The notes under the pieces: model-generated
The model's database searches: none
Told to the model about the DNA's origin: nothing
Seen by the model: only the letters and a program-made list of their open reading frames with translations
Source: Amycolatopsis sp. WAC 01376
GTDB taxonomy: Bacteria > Actinomycetota > Actinomycetes > Mycobacteriales > Pseudonocardiaceae
DNA length: 64,000 nt
Reading direction: 5' to 3'
Assembly: GCF_003947415.1 (NCBI RefSeq)
Contig: NZ_QHKL01000002.1
Location: 1,116,001-1,180,000, forward strand
Position numbers and translations under genes: made by a program
Shown: positions 51,701-57,269 of the stretch, one piece after another
Position numbering within the stretch: the stretch's first letter is position 1
How the letters are laid out: every line of letters starts with the position of its first letter

Positions 51701-54468
51701 CGGCCCGTGAGCAGTTCGCCCGGCTCCACAAGGATCCCGCCGCGCCGAAGGGCATCGACGACGTGATCAACCCGGAGCCGTCCGAACAGGACGGTCCGAG
51801 GAGAGCGGACGCGGCGGTGCCCGCGCCGAACCCGGCGAGCGGCGCCCCGCCCGCGCGCGGCACCACCACGGGCGGCCGCCGTTGGAAGGTGTATCGCGAC
51901 GTCGCGGCGCTGACCCGCGGGATGATTCCGCCCAGCGTCGAGCCCGCGTGGCACCGGCACACCCGCGGGATCGTGACGGCGGCGACGAACATCGTGAACG
52001 GTCCGCCGCGGCCGGCGTCCGGCCTGACGCGCTGGATCTCGTTGTTCGAGACGGCGTACGGCATGATGCACAGCGCGCGGCAGATCTCGGCCGGGGCGGC
52101 CTACGATCCCGAACTGGTGCGGTGGGCGCAGGAACATCCGGAAGCCCTGAAGTACTTCCGGATGCCCGAGCTCTCGCCGCTGGCGCGGACGAGCGAGGTC
52201 AATGCCCTGCCGTCGATCCACGCGGGAGTGGTGACGCCGGACGAACAGGCGTGGCAGATCGAAACCCATCATCCATTGCTGCGCGAGGTCAACCCGAACT
52301 TCACCAGTCCCGACGCCTATGGAGAAGGCTGGCAGACCAACGGCCCGCAGGCCGTCGTCGGCTATTTCCGCGGCATGCTCGGCCAGGAGATGAAGGTCGA
52401 ACCGGTCCGGCCCGAAGACGTGTGGCGGATGGACGGGGAAACCTATGTCGCCGAGCGACTCCACGGGTCCTGGGAAGCCCACGACAGCTACGACAGCGTC
52501 ATCGACGAAATCCACGGCGCGTGGTGGGCCGCGTCGAGTCCCTCCCCACTGCCGCCGACCGCCGCGCTGCGGCTGACCTACGTCCATCCCCCGTCCGGGG
52601 AGGTCGTGGAGAAGTGGGGCCTGGTGCGGTGGACCGACGGCGGGGTCGTGTTCTTGTCCCCGGTGCCCGGAACCTTGATGCTGTTGCCGGCCCATCCACT
52701 TTCGATCTCCCTGCTGCCGATCACCTATGGCGAGGCGGCGAAGGACAACCTGCCGGTACGGCCCGGCCACCCGGTCGAAACGCCGCCGGTGCCCGTTCGC
52801 CCCGCCGATCCCGGCCAGGTCGCTTGGGCGCTGGGCGAACTGGACGGCGGGCGGCTGGCCGGGCTGGCGTTGCCCGGGCTGGTGATCGAGGGCGTCGACG
52901 CCGGCAGGCCAGCCGTCCTGCACGGCACGCTGGCCGACGGGACGGCGGTACGGATCGATGTGGTGAACGCCGGATCACCCGGAGTTCCGAGCTTCGATGT
53001 CTTTCCCGGCCGGATCACCAGTGACCGGGCGGCGGCCCCGCCCGGCACCAAACTGGTGTACCTGTTCGCCGAGGGGCTCACTTCGCGACTGGCCGAGGGG
53101 CTCGTCGGGATCGGCGCGGACGTGGTGCTGCGCCAGACGGGCTCCACGGACTTCGAAGTGGTCGCGGCCAGGGATCCCGGCCCGGCGCCCGATTTGTTCA
53201 GCCGCCGGGCCGCCCGGAGCAACCGGGACATCCTCGACAGCGGCGACGGCCTGCCGCGCACCCAGGAGACCGTCGCCCGCACGGCCGAAGCCGCCGGCAT
53301 CGATCTGACCGGCGTCCAGGTTCAGCTGGTCGAGACGCCCGAGGTGATCGAGTATCTCGACGAAGTGGGCGCCTGCGCGTCCACTCCGCCGGAGTCGGCG
53401 GGCAAGACCATTTGGCTCGGCCCGGCCAGTTTCGCCGACGTCGAGACGCTGGTGGCGGTGCTGGCACACGAGATGACGCACGTGCGCCAGCTTCGAGCCG
53501 GGATCACGCCGACCGAGCAGACACGCGAAAGTCTCGAAGAAGAGGCGGAGGCCAGCGAAGGGCCCGCCCTGGAAAGGTTCCGGAATCATGACGACGACGA
53601 TGTTCGAGGTGGAGAAGACCTTCGACCTGGCGGGCCGGGACGGGATCCTGGTGGTCGGCCGGTTGCGGCAAGGGACGCTGGAGAGCGGTTCGGACCTCCG
53701 GCACCGGACGACGGACGCGCGGATCCGGGTCCTCGGCCTGGAATTCGACGGCCCGAACCAGCGGGGGACCGACCGGAGGACGATCCGGATCGACCGGCGG
53801 GACGCGGAACAGGTGACCCCGGGATCGATCCTGACGGGTCATCCCCCGACTTCCTGAACCTGCCGCCGACGACCTTCCATTCGCTCCCGCCCCGCATCGA
53901 CGCGGTGATCAATCAGGAGCCGGAGCCACCGCTCGCCGAACCCGAGGCCGACTGGATCCCGATCGAGGACGTTCCCGGCCCGCTGCACCGGGACGAACCG
54001 TTGCCTGCCTCGGAACTTCGAGCGACCTTCCGGGGTGAGGACGATCCGAACGATCCGGACCGGGCGTTCGCACCCGACGTCGTCGAGTACTTTTCACCCG
54101 AACGCAGGGAGGAGCACCGGGTTTTCGTGCGGGACGGCAAACTCTATTGGGCACGGGACGGATCCCCGGTGGACACGTCCGCCGCCACGGGGCCGTTCGA
54201 TCACGCGATCTTCGCGATGGATCCGCAGGGGAACCTGTACGTGTCACCGACGTGGGTCTCGGGCCGGTTGCACCATTCCAGCTTCCTCGCCGGGCAGCCC
54301 GTCGCCGTGGCGGGCCACATCGGGGTGGTGAACGGGAGGCTGATCAAGCTGACCCGCGAGAGCGGGCACTACCAGCCGGAGAAAGAACAGTTGGCGACCG
54401 GGCTGAGCGTCCTCGCCGAGCAAGGCGTGGATGTCTCCCAGGTGGACACCGGTCCCCAGTTCTCTTGA
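39706..54468 (+). CDS. Giant multidomain ESX polymorphic toxin (4920 codons)
   Basis: Open frame without stops. Residues 1-150 are WXG100/CpnT-like helices; 340-700 are a Pro/Ala-rich linker. Residues 703-900 hold helical repeats (AVWDLLSPTARQAI, EAWDTLSPSAREAV). Residues 980-1115 form a PD-(D/E)XK-like module (TDIDIRGELGDGTEVRFEVKD; Glu 1044, Lys 1046). Residues 1860-2310 form an amidohydrolase-type TIM barrel (H1878-x-H1880, His 2142, His 2187, Asp 2252). Residues 2530-2880 and 3210-3645 carry hydrophobic helices. Residues 3830-3960 form a papain-fold (Tox-PL, glutamine-deamidase type) module with Cys 3848, His 3934 and Asp 3949. A second papain-like module near 4195 has Gly 4213 in place of its cysteine. 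Residues 4586-4618 contain an HEMTH metallopeptidase motif. The last 200 residues carry an FHHSS/SGHYQP-type tip domain. Codons 4629-4718 look non-coding in this frame (see the nested ORF), so the true product may end or restart there. It was probably exported by the adjacent ESX system. Confidence 0.85.
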   Translation: MADLWSMTVAAWEWMGGVVDDIWPPDNPNAADDLGDAWDKAATLLEGAILRSSAVHDRLRETWPDANGAFVQARIKEANDGEYGGGGSGHRDLVVSMRKMATFCHNYADQIRRVRNQIWSEIIHASLDFALMAAIPGGQWLFAAKMAKRVARIVEIAKSIAQAGNKIGKLGKLVTIPVREAADEVFTNSIEQGLNIWQGNQDGFSWKESATNALGGAIGAPVSGIVGAPGKAIGALARKNPGVKNALDSGLGKHATTAVSSASTNAVSSPISSYAAQSIMDGNGVPTDLAGYGQSIKDNWLTSAAIGPIRGNAHLAGEQVMAFEREKLGLQKPAPVTDMGTSSGGPPPTDPPGEVKAPESADVGAGKGADTALGQGDSGVGLGQGESGAAPGSSTGELAGTSGADGGGHGKSTASSTVDESMAGARQHAGVGSSTSQHTIGSSVSQVGAGSVPQATAVDVAPAAVAAHSATPSATATSAPAPSATQATSAPAAATTSTASAPASTPAATASTPAAAAQTGAQPGAAQPGSAQPTAPQSTAPQSGSAQHQGSAPAVLSRGTAAKPGKGEPEAAPEPDDGPRPPESETPEQERQQEPEEAPESTVAGPAEEAGGSTGPGPGTGPGQVLAAAAPAAAAAQQAQQPSLPNPAQPAKPVPAPAHTTMRRAAEPQRTQGDPPADPPRRPPGPPPGTGESPDVPDGVPPRLAAVWDLLSPTARQAIAELMSSVDPAALADQVQEFAARLSPGRMDRSLGEILGEMPDLTGQELGSRLAAEAAVHRLWGAVPAAREAMSELLGRLHPAEAAATLARLAPLLARPPELAEAWDTLSPSAREAVAGLAAKMNPDKLVKRLTDLAARVSAGPKGRSFAERVSAMSADQLAAFAEQVTALADRIPARKPVEGAATPADLAKVDRGKGMLLEAAAVQAKLNELAALGVDVRAAEEGLREELGKARRVLDGNTQVPKTALDSNYENVRAKYAAADVALALAKLDGHLLARIGLPGLRITGLEVPVDDDGRAGTEARNSDGTDIDIRGELGDGTEVRFEVKDRTALLASDLAQTAKQRELAGPGPKVVLLATNRVDPGFAEQAVANGADSVIQYDGFQVFIEVAARGTEGTPTPPATPPPDRTPPGPQEGPPAPGPPSAAAQRFYHPENPARDTHPSPGSDLTDAELASSRHSERALRALMGKSRLAWNDLRLLLLEHGLLPADSRPLRPRDVERILDGARVRTRIAPALRTAFDNAIQEFERLARGEAPTVNSESSRNRAWQVRKELRDGTMTPGRRERIVREIFADDVLARQQEILGDHFGRYQLRAGVPFGLDGRGENGGGRSHYAGSTVPALTLELNPSDEPGSPVVVQSYHLAAGTEPSALDVHRDDTFTRALFEPETLLPTTALPPIETRHLPAERKGRLTFAWITFTGLHLRKGLALIDALIEAGRASRPQKLALAHALERYAMAAARLDDRLPDVKWLVQRGIELTNIGQDQLIDAVAAAYGMSPAMVAAMVTDPSVRSRVPYELMPSIQELDDFSEILGEARTHYEELLRRTEDTARELEFAEREWQRARDAALAEMTRIGDEAVANGLPEWARRRAAAGQVAELWSVATRARVDPEGDPAVPEPARPRGRSVRDLAGIRAALAAAARAVEEPRYAAEVAYHAAMAELRAAREEMRALTEWVPHLLAAGDRADVAEALGLPVESVATHRLLPGAEPGLSLDGTTEDVRTRVRAEVAARQLGLEQAIERMRLADAARTDAHAEYVRALVPAIERAADQGLSNVEIGRIAKILDGEVAGITRRAENLPGNRKPVVDAYVDARGWLIGVGDRVTGRDALAPSRGAQFAALDPDSPDYVAKAKELGVEEELALRLGKPRPVHFFHDVHMHPKGYDAANVDYRDLVNWLIGQGLPNILVASPIPQSGLGVIGGSSGSFYYALTNVVRMATVFGKKMLSLHGQLSDLRFFSARDKMSEEQKSHWFPGVSGARVDIPGVGGYLMAMAVLFGDAARYLAETTFVKEMVQSMLGRQASEVINPEWVDYFGKLLAAAELVQESIHKGRIGPEFFAAYLAEGSPMAELFPVDGSQSDLAELDFYDSLIENAGRIKALLKAVGLSTELRSMPDSPPEMYNPNTVELLETIAATGQVLILHDDMGLARLRGNGMYVASPSDGRNLGPMAYLLQQESLAGAKVIWAHLGLGHWTTLTVEHIERLQWLLDTTNTAMDISWNVLAQHAKAAPEVREALIRFLIVNQDRLIFGTDTVNPQPGAHYVRHRNEMDPLFAEAARRPGGEAAVAKILHGNFARMHEEAGQRVTAFVFNEILSGAWDGFIESFGPHWQRKVDEWVEARIAEGWVADPAYQPRGPLSGLDLTDEQRAKDQPWLANPQLRTMKLWYTAADPGRDANANPLRLQAAAARISATEAAAGVKSAFEQLKRRWTERGGLRPVSGADALLSRPVTAQALMAGERIRAALAAGEISRARLAMTPGRLATLPLAPAERDAMLASLIESVERTERKQLTALEKIASLRSAWLGRDLKGWAVAGAAAATMLGVGATMGVPFALSAGVSIVAGNAAFVVRGMLNIAKTGHAQSNRVSLEGMLERGRLDQRSAEAVARMIRDYLEYDVNPLGWFDTVLEEVRGEVDVRTRQFLINLQAIIHTPLAIGERPSQRQEDVSLEVSRYLNEVGRPYGAAPESMNKMNPHAGRLGKLMAAGLAGTFLVNLPVHVAQAAGMSGLDAAVAGVYAVADGLFLFTALSNAIGGIAGYDNALRPLYRRIQNALAFPVLTVANGMLVALAVSDGEWLKALAATTLTGATLYISKLGAELELRLGRQAARKGPAALWVTASSLVGLGMMGLSSAPLVATAGTALAVSGPVIYVVRAALNRVHKAYEARTPGGLVYTSNIPVLGVGAAVDLSLPRTPPAPKLIGTGSTPENDPDKNPDDPDTPDDDPGGAPSPGPTPPTPPRPAGPSNRPDPGTDPQGGKTTPRTTPPGAGPVGLPASDSLPLQKNSDPIGVRADARHAVGRAVPDAGMRAVERSANGRRYVVTGPAGNTFDVTVRAGTPSPGQVAQYRVDTAQNSLEIEISEFATEDATRDAVARALGAAAAELSGTPHGEDFLSATADPAADPLLSPADHGRAAQLLAFGSALAGGPLPLRRSGLSAALQALIADMGLRPGDPGAARRLAALPDERMREVVRRYAPAPDGYAGRLDYAITRLLAGSTSSVAFGGAIVATAPVVAAAMISGAAARSLAAGLYDRSVVAREVNAEKAAKAPVERAVAERAAARREALFRPLFDRWTGISGRLRSGTPSPEVPAAPRPETPGTEHPDAEYVGLTPYAVRRAAGVSAGSLGTLAMASIGMQPMMASALLATLWAPAVFGSFAEAFRGRRRQDERVARASERLDEADQATADNERELAEFGHAFLDLIEERLADTPVPAAEPGEASGPRHRASPLATFTGVGNDSALSPIGYRIPDRNLPDTSDPTWLSAVFTGYLEYLGLGVLQAIAGTIAGGVTGHSAYRAAQEAEHDRRLHDLLAEVDEHSELRTRVLRAALNRLAETAPHEADRDRLRHFLDEHGLSAPEAEPEPDTEPDGDRPPWLASKTWLTADMVIASASLGATTAGFTLFGIGGLGPYAVAAAAETLIPLFHRSLTEREFAAEDAAAGPAAELRRAEARARADALERYLFRLLDRGLAESPDQPGEQRQWWHPRQIADLARKMAPAIPPSEATPLSVPGQLKAAADAAFLDLLEQPGELTTLPDRLVALEAVGAAADRLTRAGDWAATTGQTRPEVVARNELVEAIQQYDALAENPLRLDDVFDGVHQGNSTPQQVRQLVPGLQDAVGGEPGEVVPCQVAAVLTDRHLADRAAGRPPGRAVPPRTLAGLTGREGWADRVAMAARVAGARFVPMASANDVAQRLRDLGPGARAIVHGERAGVTHLFNVANLDGEVYFIDGQITLFADLAGYRDGFRVLITEDNGEEARRWAGRPVPFLLRNAYAQAIASAREQFARLHKDPAAPKGIDDVINPEPSEQDGPRRADAAVPAPNPASGAPPARGTTTGGRRWKVYRDVAALTRGMIPPSVEPAWHRHTRGIVTAATNIVNGPPRPASGLTRWISLFETAYGMMHSARQISAGAAYDPELVRWAQEHPEALKYFRMPELSPLARTSEVNALPSIHAGVVTPDEQAWQIETHHPLLREVNPNFTSPDAYGEGWQTNGPQAVVGYFRGMLGQEMKVEPVRPEDVWRMDGETYVAERLHGSWEAHDSYDSVIDEIHGAWWAASSPSPLPPTAALRLTYVHPPSGEVVEKWGLVRWTDGGVVFLSPVPGTLMLLPAHPLSISLLPITYGEAAKDNLPVRPGHPVETPPVPVRPADPGQVAWALGELDGGRLAGLALPGLVIEGVDAGRPAVLHGTLADGTAVRIDVVNAGSPGVPSFDVFPGRITSDRAAAPPGTKLVYLFAEGLTSRLAEGLVGIGADVVLRQTGSTDFEVVAARDPGPAPDLFSRRAARSNRDILDSGDGLPRTQETVARTAEAAGIDLTGVQVQLVETPEVIEYLDEVGACASTPPESAGKTIWLGPASFADVETLVAVLAHEMTHVRQLRAGITPTEQTRESLEEEAEASEGPALERFRNHDDDDVRGGEDLRPGGPGRDPGGRPVAARDAGERFGPPAPDDGRADPGPRPGIRRPEPAGDRPEDDPDRPAGRGTGDPGIDPDGSSPDFLNLPPTTFHSLPPRIDAVINQEPEPPLAEPEADWIPIEDVPGPLHRDEPLPASELRATFRGEDDPNDPDRAFAPDVVEYFSPERREEHRVFVRDGKLYWARDGSPVDTSAATGPFDHAIFAMDPQGNLYVSPTWVSGRLHHSSFLAGQPVAVAGHIGVVNGRLIKLTRESGHYQPEKEQLATGLSVLAEQGVDVSQVDTGPQFS
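53588..53857 (+). CDS. Nested ORF: EF-Tu domain II-like protein, 89 aa
   Basis: It is read in the +2 frame relative to the giant ORF. ATG 53588 and TGA 53855-53857 coincide with the points where the coding signal changes frame. Within it nearly all third positions are G or C, whereas the giant frame there has mixed third positions and encodes only a Pro/Gly/Arg/Asp-rich string. The product (MFEVEKTFDLAGRDGILVVGRLRQGTLESGSDL, ARIRVLGLEF, DRRDAEQVTPGSILTG) is a beta-barrel of the type seen in domain II of EF-Tu and other translation GTPases ('F.i.GrG.vv.GrV..G.l..Gd', then '...v..GdvL'). No GTPase domain is attached. Its role is unknown: an immunity or accessory protein, or an inserted gene. 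Confidence 0.75.
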   Translation: MTTTMFEVEKTFDLAGRDGILVVGRLRQGTLESGSDLRHRTTDARIRVLGLEFDGPNQRGTDRRTIRIDRRDAEQVTPGSILTGHPPTS

Positions 54469-54506
54469 GGAGAAGGTCAAAGGTGTCGTGTTCGTGGGTG
54501 CCGGGG

Positions 54507-54552
54507 GTCGTGAGTGTTATGTGTCGTTCTAACGACCCGAAACACTCACGAC
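54507..54552. repeat. GTCGTGAGTG-family hairpin
   Basis: GTCGTGAGTGTT (54507-54518) and AACACTCACGAC (54541-54552) are perfect 12-bp arms. An inner GTCGTT-CT-AACGAC makes a second stem. It lies between the giant ORF and the next gene and may end transcription. Confidence 0.65.
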
Positions 54553-54610
54553 CTTGGCATCACGCCACCTTCGCCTTACCCCTCAAATAGACGGAAGGAA
54601 GACCAGACAA

Positions 54611-55183
54611 GTGAAGTTCCCGTGGCGCGGATACGTCAACCAGCTCACCTACGCGGCAGGCCTGCGGCACCGGGCGGACGACGAGCTCGTCGAGCGGGTC
54701 GCGGACGAGGTGATCCGTCAACGGTTCTTCACGCTCCCCGTGGCGGACTACCACCGGGCGGCCACGGAGGCCCTCGGCTCCGGCGAACGGATAGCCGGCG
54801 AACAGGACGACGAGGACGCCACCCGCGATTTCCTCGCTCGGCTGGTGCGGGCCCTCGACGACCGCGGGCCGTGGCCCGAACCGCCCTACTCGACCAGCGG
54901 CACCAGCGAGTGGGCCGCCTTGCGGGACGCGCCCGCGGTCGCGCGCGTTCCGCTGACCGACCGGGAAATCGGAGCCGCGCTGAACCGCGTCTTCGCCGAG
55001 GAGCCGCCGGGCATCGGCGACGTGCGGGTGCTGATCCTGCGATTGCGTACCGGGCAACAGATCGCCTTGTGTGCTTCGCGTCCCTTCGCCGAGCCCGGTG
55101 TCGACCTGGTGACTTACGACGATCCAGTGTCCACTGTGGCCGCGTTCGGTGAGCTGACCGGTATCGAAGTGGAACCCGGCTAG
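54611..55183 (+). CDS. Hypothetical protein, candidate immunity protein
   Basis: A 190-residue cytosolic protein from GTG 54611, preceded by GGAAGGAAG; a TTG at 54554 in frame is rejected because the repeat hairpin lies there. The N-terminal half is helical and acidic (LRHRADDELVERVADEVIRQRFF, DDEDATRDFLARLVRALDDRGPWPEPPYS). The C-terminal half has alternating strands (DVRVLILRLRTGQQIALCASRPF, TVAAFGELTGIEVEP). I do not recognise a family. Its position directly after a polymorphic toxin on the same strand is the classic place for an immunity gene. Which toxin module it would neutralise is unknown. Confidence 0.6.
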   Translation: MKFPWRGYVNQLTYAAGLRHRADDELVERVADEVIRQRFFTLPVADYHRAATEALGSGERIAGEQDDEDATRDFLARLVRALDDRGPWPEPPYSTSGTSEWAALRDAPAVARVPLTDREIGAALNRVFAEEPPGIGDVRVLILRLRTGQQIALCASRPFAEPGVDLVTYDDPVSTVAAFGELTGIEVEPG

Positions 55184-55194
55184 GGCAAGCCCGG

Positions 55195-56448
55195 TCAGTT
55201 CGGACTGACCGGGAACCGCAGTTCGAAGATCGCGCCGCCCTCGTCGGCGTTGTACACCGCGAGCGTGCCGCCGTGCGCCTGCGCGACCCACCGCACGATC
55301 GACAGCCCGAGCCCGGAAGAGCCGCCGGTGCTGGCGAACCGGTCGAACGCCTCGCCCGCCAGCGCGGTGTCGATACCCGGGCCGTGGTCCGCGACGGTCA
55401 CGGTGCCGCCGGCGACGGTCAGGTGCACGAAAGCCTTCGCTCCCGGTTGGCGGCCGTAGCGCACGGCGTTGTCGAGAAGGTTGCCGATGGCCCGTTGCAG
55501 CAGCGCGGGATCGGCGTCGACCTTGGTGGGCGCGGCGGTGACGGTGACTTCGGCGCCGTCGGTCGCGGTGTCTTCGACGATGCCCACCACCAGCTGGTCG
55601 AGCCAGATCGGCTGGATGCTCAGCTGTTCCACCCCCGCGGCGAGCCGGGCGACGACGAGCAGGTCGTCGATGATGCCGCCCATTCTCGAGGCGAGGCGGA
55701 CGGTCCGCGGCAGGAGTTCCGCCGACTGCGCGGGGTTGGCCATCGCGGTTTCGGCGAGCGCGCGCAGGGCGGCGACCGGGGTGCGGAGGTCGTGCGCGGT
55801 TTCGGCGAGCAGGACCTCCTGCTGCTGCAAGGCAGCGGCCGCGGGCCGGATCGACCGGCCGGACAGCAGGTGGCCCGCGAACCCCAGTATCGCGACCAGC
55901 AGCACGGTGCCGCCGATCACCAGCAGCGTGAACTGGGTGTGCGCGGCGTCTTCGGTCTCCGTGGACTGCACCGCGACGACGGCCGCGAAGGTCTTGCCGT
56001 CGCCGTCGCGCAGCGGTTCGGCGCGGACCTTGACCACGTCGCCGTTGGTCGCCTTTTGGTGGCCCTGCACCAGCTTGCCGGTCTTCACCGCTTCGGTGGC
56101 GAGCCCGGTCAACAGCTGCATGCTCATCGGGACGCAGTTCGCCCGCGAAAGATGCGGCTCGAACGCGGGCGCACCGCCGGGCAGGACCGCGAACTGCGGG
56201 CAGCGGTCGTTCAGCACGTCGGTGTTGACCAGACCGAAGCCGACGGTGCCGTCGAATTCGACCAGCCTGCTGACCGACGACGTGACCTGGGTCAGCGCGG
56301 CGTCGATCCGTTCCTCGCCCTGGTCGCCGTCCTCGTTGATGAGCAGCCACGCGAAGACCACCAGTCCGAGGGTGTTCATCACGGTGAACAACGCGGTCAG
56401 CGTCCAGCGCAGCCTGCGCAGCCGATCGGCTGAGGAGTGGGTGTTCAC
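55195..56448 (-). CDS. Sensor histidine kinase
   Basis: A 417-residue membrane kinase. Transmembrane helices at about residues 15-38 (LTALFTVMNTLGLVVFAWLLI) and 178-202 (TLLVIGGTVLLVAILGFAGHLL) bracket an extracytoplasmic sensor domain of about 140 residues with two cysteines (NDRCPQF, RANCVPM). A short linker leads to the H-box LLAETAHDLRTPVAALRALAETAM (about 215-238, His in AHDLRT). The N-box RAIGNLLDNAVRYG, G1 VTVADHGPGI and G2 SSGLGLSIVRWVAQAHGG follow. All catalytic motifs are intact. It overlaps the response-regulator stop by ATGA and lies 12 bases from the convergent candidate immunity gene. Confidence 0.95.
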   Translation of the reverse strand: MNTHSSADRLRRLRWTLTALFTVMNTLGLVVFAWLLINEDGDQGEERIDAALTQVTSSVSRLVEFDGTVGFGLVNTDVLNDRCPQFAVLPGGAPAFEPHLSRANCVPMSMQLLTGLATEAVKTGKLVQGHQKATNGDVVKVRAEPLRDGDGKTFAAVVAVQSTETEDAAHTQFTLLVIGGTVLLVAILGFAGHLLSGRSIRPAAAALQQQEVLLAETAHDLRTPVAALRALAETAMANPAQSAELLPRTVRLASRMGGIIDDLLVVARLAAGVEQLSIQPIWLDQLVVGIVEDTATDGAEVTVTAAPTKVDADPALLQRAIGNLLDNAVRYGRQPGAKAFVHLTVAGGTVTVADHGPGIDTALAGEAFDRFASTGGSSGLGLSIVRWVAQAHGGTLAVYNADEGGAIFELRFPVSPN

Positions 56449-57110
56449 CGGGCGCCCAGCCGGTAGCCGAGGCCGCGAACGGCGTGGATCAGCTCGGGTT
56501 CCTTCAGCTTGCGGCGCAACCGCTTCACCACCACATCGACCACATTGGACATCGGATCGGCCTGCGCGTCCCAGCAGTGCTCGATCAGATCCGCCCGCTG
56601 CACCGGCAGGCCCGCCCTGGTCAGCAGGTATTCGAGCACCGCGTACTCCTTGTTGGTCAAGGTGAGCAGCACCCCGGCCCGGCGCACCTCACGCCGCGCG
56701 CAGTCCATCACCAGGTCTTCGTGCTGCAGCACCGAGGGCCGGTCGAACGCGGAACGGTGACACAGATTGGTCACCCGCTCGGTCAGCTCGGCCATCACGA
56801 ACGGCTTCACGAGGTAGTCGTCACCGCCGTGCTCGAAGCCTGCCACCCGGTCGGCGAGCGCGTCGCGGGCGGTCAGGAACAGCACCGGCGCCCGCCAGCC
56901 CAGCTGCCGTCGCATGTGGACGTATTCGATGGCGTCGCCGTCCGGCAGCATCCGGTCGAACACCACGCAGTCGTGGCGCGTTTCGCGCAGCAGCCGGTCC
57001 GCGGTCGTGATGTCGCCGGCCTCGCCGACGCCGAAGCCGGCCGCGCGACGCTGCGTGACCAGCGCGAGCCGCAGATTCTCGTCGTCTTCGACGACCAACA
57101 CCCGTGTCAT
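56445..57110 (-). CDS. OmpR/PhoB-family response regulator (paired)
   Basis: A 221-residue regulator from ATG 57110 (GAGG 6 bases upstream); the longer frame to 57446 is rejected. The receiver has VVEDDENLRLAL, phosphoacceptor Asp in CVVFDRMLPDGD, and VLFLTARDALADRVAGFEHGGDDYLVKPF with the switch Thr and Lys. The C-terminal winged helix reads LTNKEYAVLEYLLTRAGLPVQRADLIEHCWD...SNVVDVVVKRLRRKLKEPELIHAVRGLGYRL. It is translationally coupled to the kinase. It is a close paralogue of the orphan regulator at 59582: both share EDDENLR, FDRMLP, YLVKPF and LLT.T.KEY. Targets are unknown, but the ESX toxin operon and the divergent LuxR/AAA genes are nearby. Confidence 0.95.
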   Translation of the reverse strand: MTRVLVVEDDENLRLALVTQRRAAGFGVGEAGDITTADRLLRETRHDCVVFDRMLPDGDAIEYVHMRRQLGWRAPVLFLTARDALADRVAGFEHGGDDYLVKPFVMAELTERVTNLCHRSAFDRPSVLQHEDLVMDCARREVRRAGVLLTLTNKEYAVLEYLLTRAGLPVQRADLIEHCWDAQADPMSNVVDVVVKRLRRKLKEPELIHAVRGLGYRLGAR

Positions 57111-57269
57111 CAAAACCTCATGTTCGGACAGCGAAAGTAGACGCATGCAGTTCCCGGTGCCCCTGAACGCTAACGCGTCGGGTGCCCGTGGCCGCCCGGA
57201 CGGCGGGGAACTGGCATGAACAGGACGTCGTCGGCGGCACCGCGCCGGGGGAAGAGGGAGGTACCTGCG

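Noticed and set aside
44452..52923. Antisense ORF of 2823 codons under the giant toxin gene
   Set aside because: It is a GC-driven shadow. The plus frame has G/C third positions and recognisable domains, while the minus translation is Arg/Gly/His/Pro-rich with no family features.
54554..54610. Earlier TTG start for the candidate immunity gene
   Set aside because: It overlaps the repeat hairpin edge and has no ribosome-binding site; GTG 54611 has GGAAGGAAG upstream.
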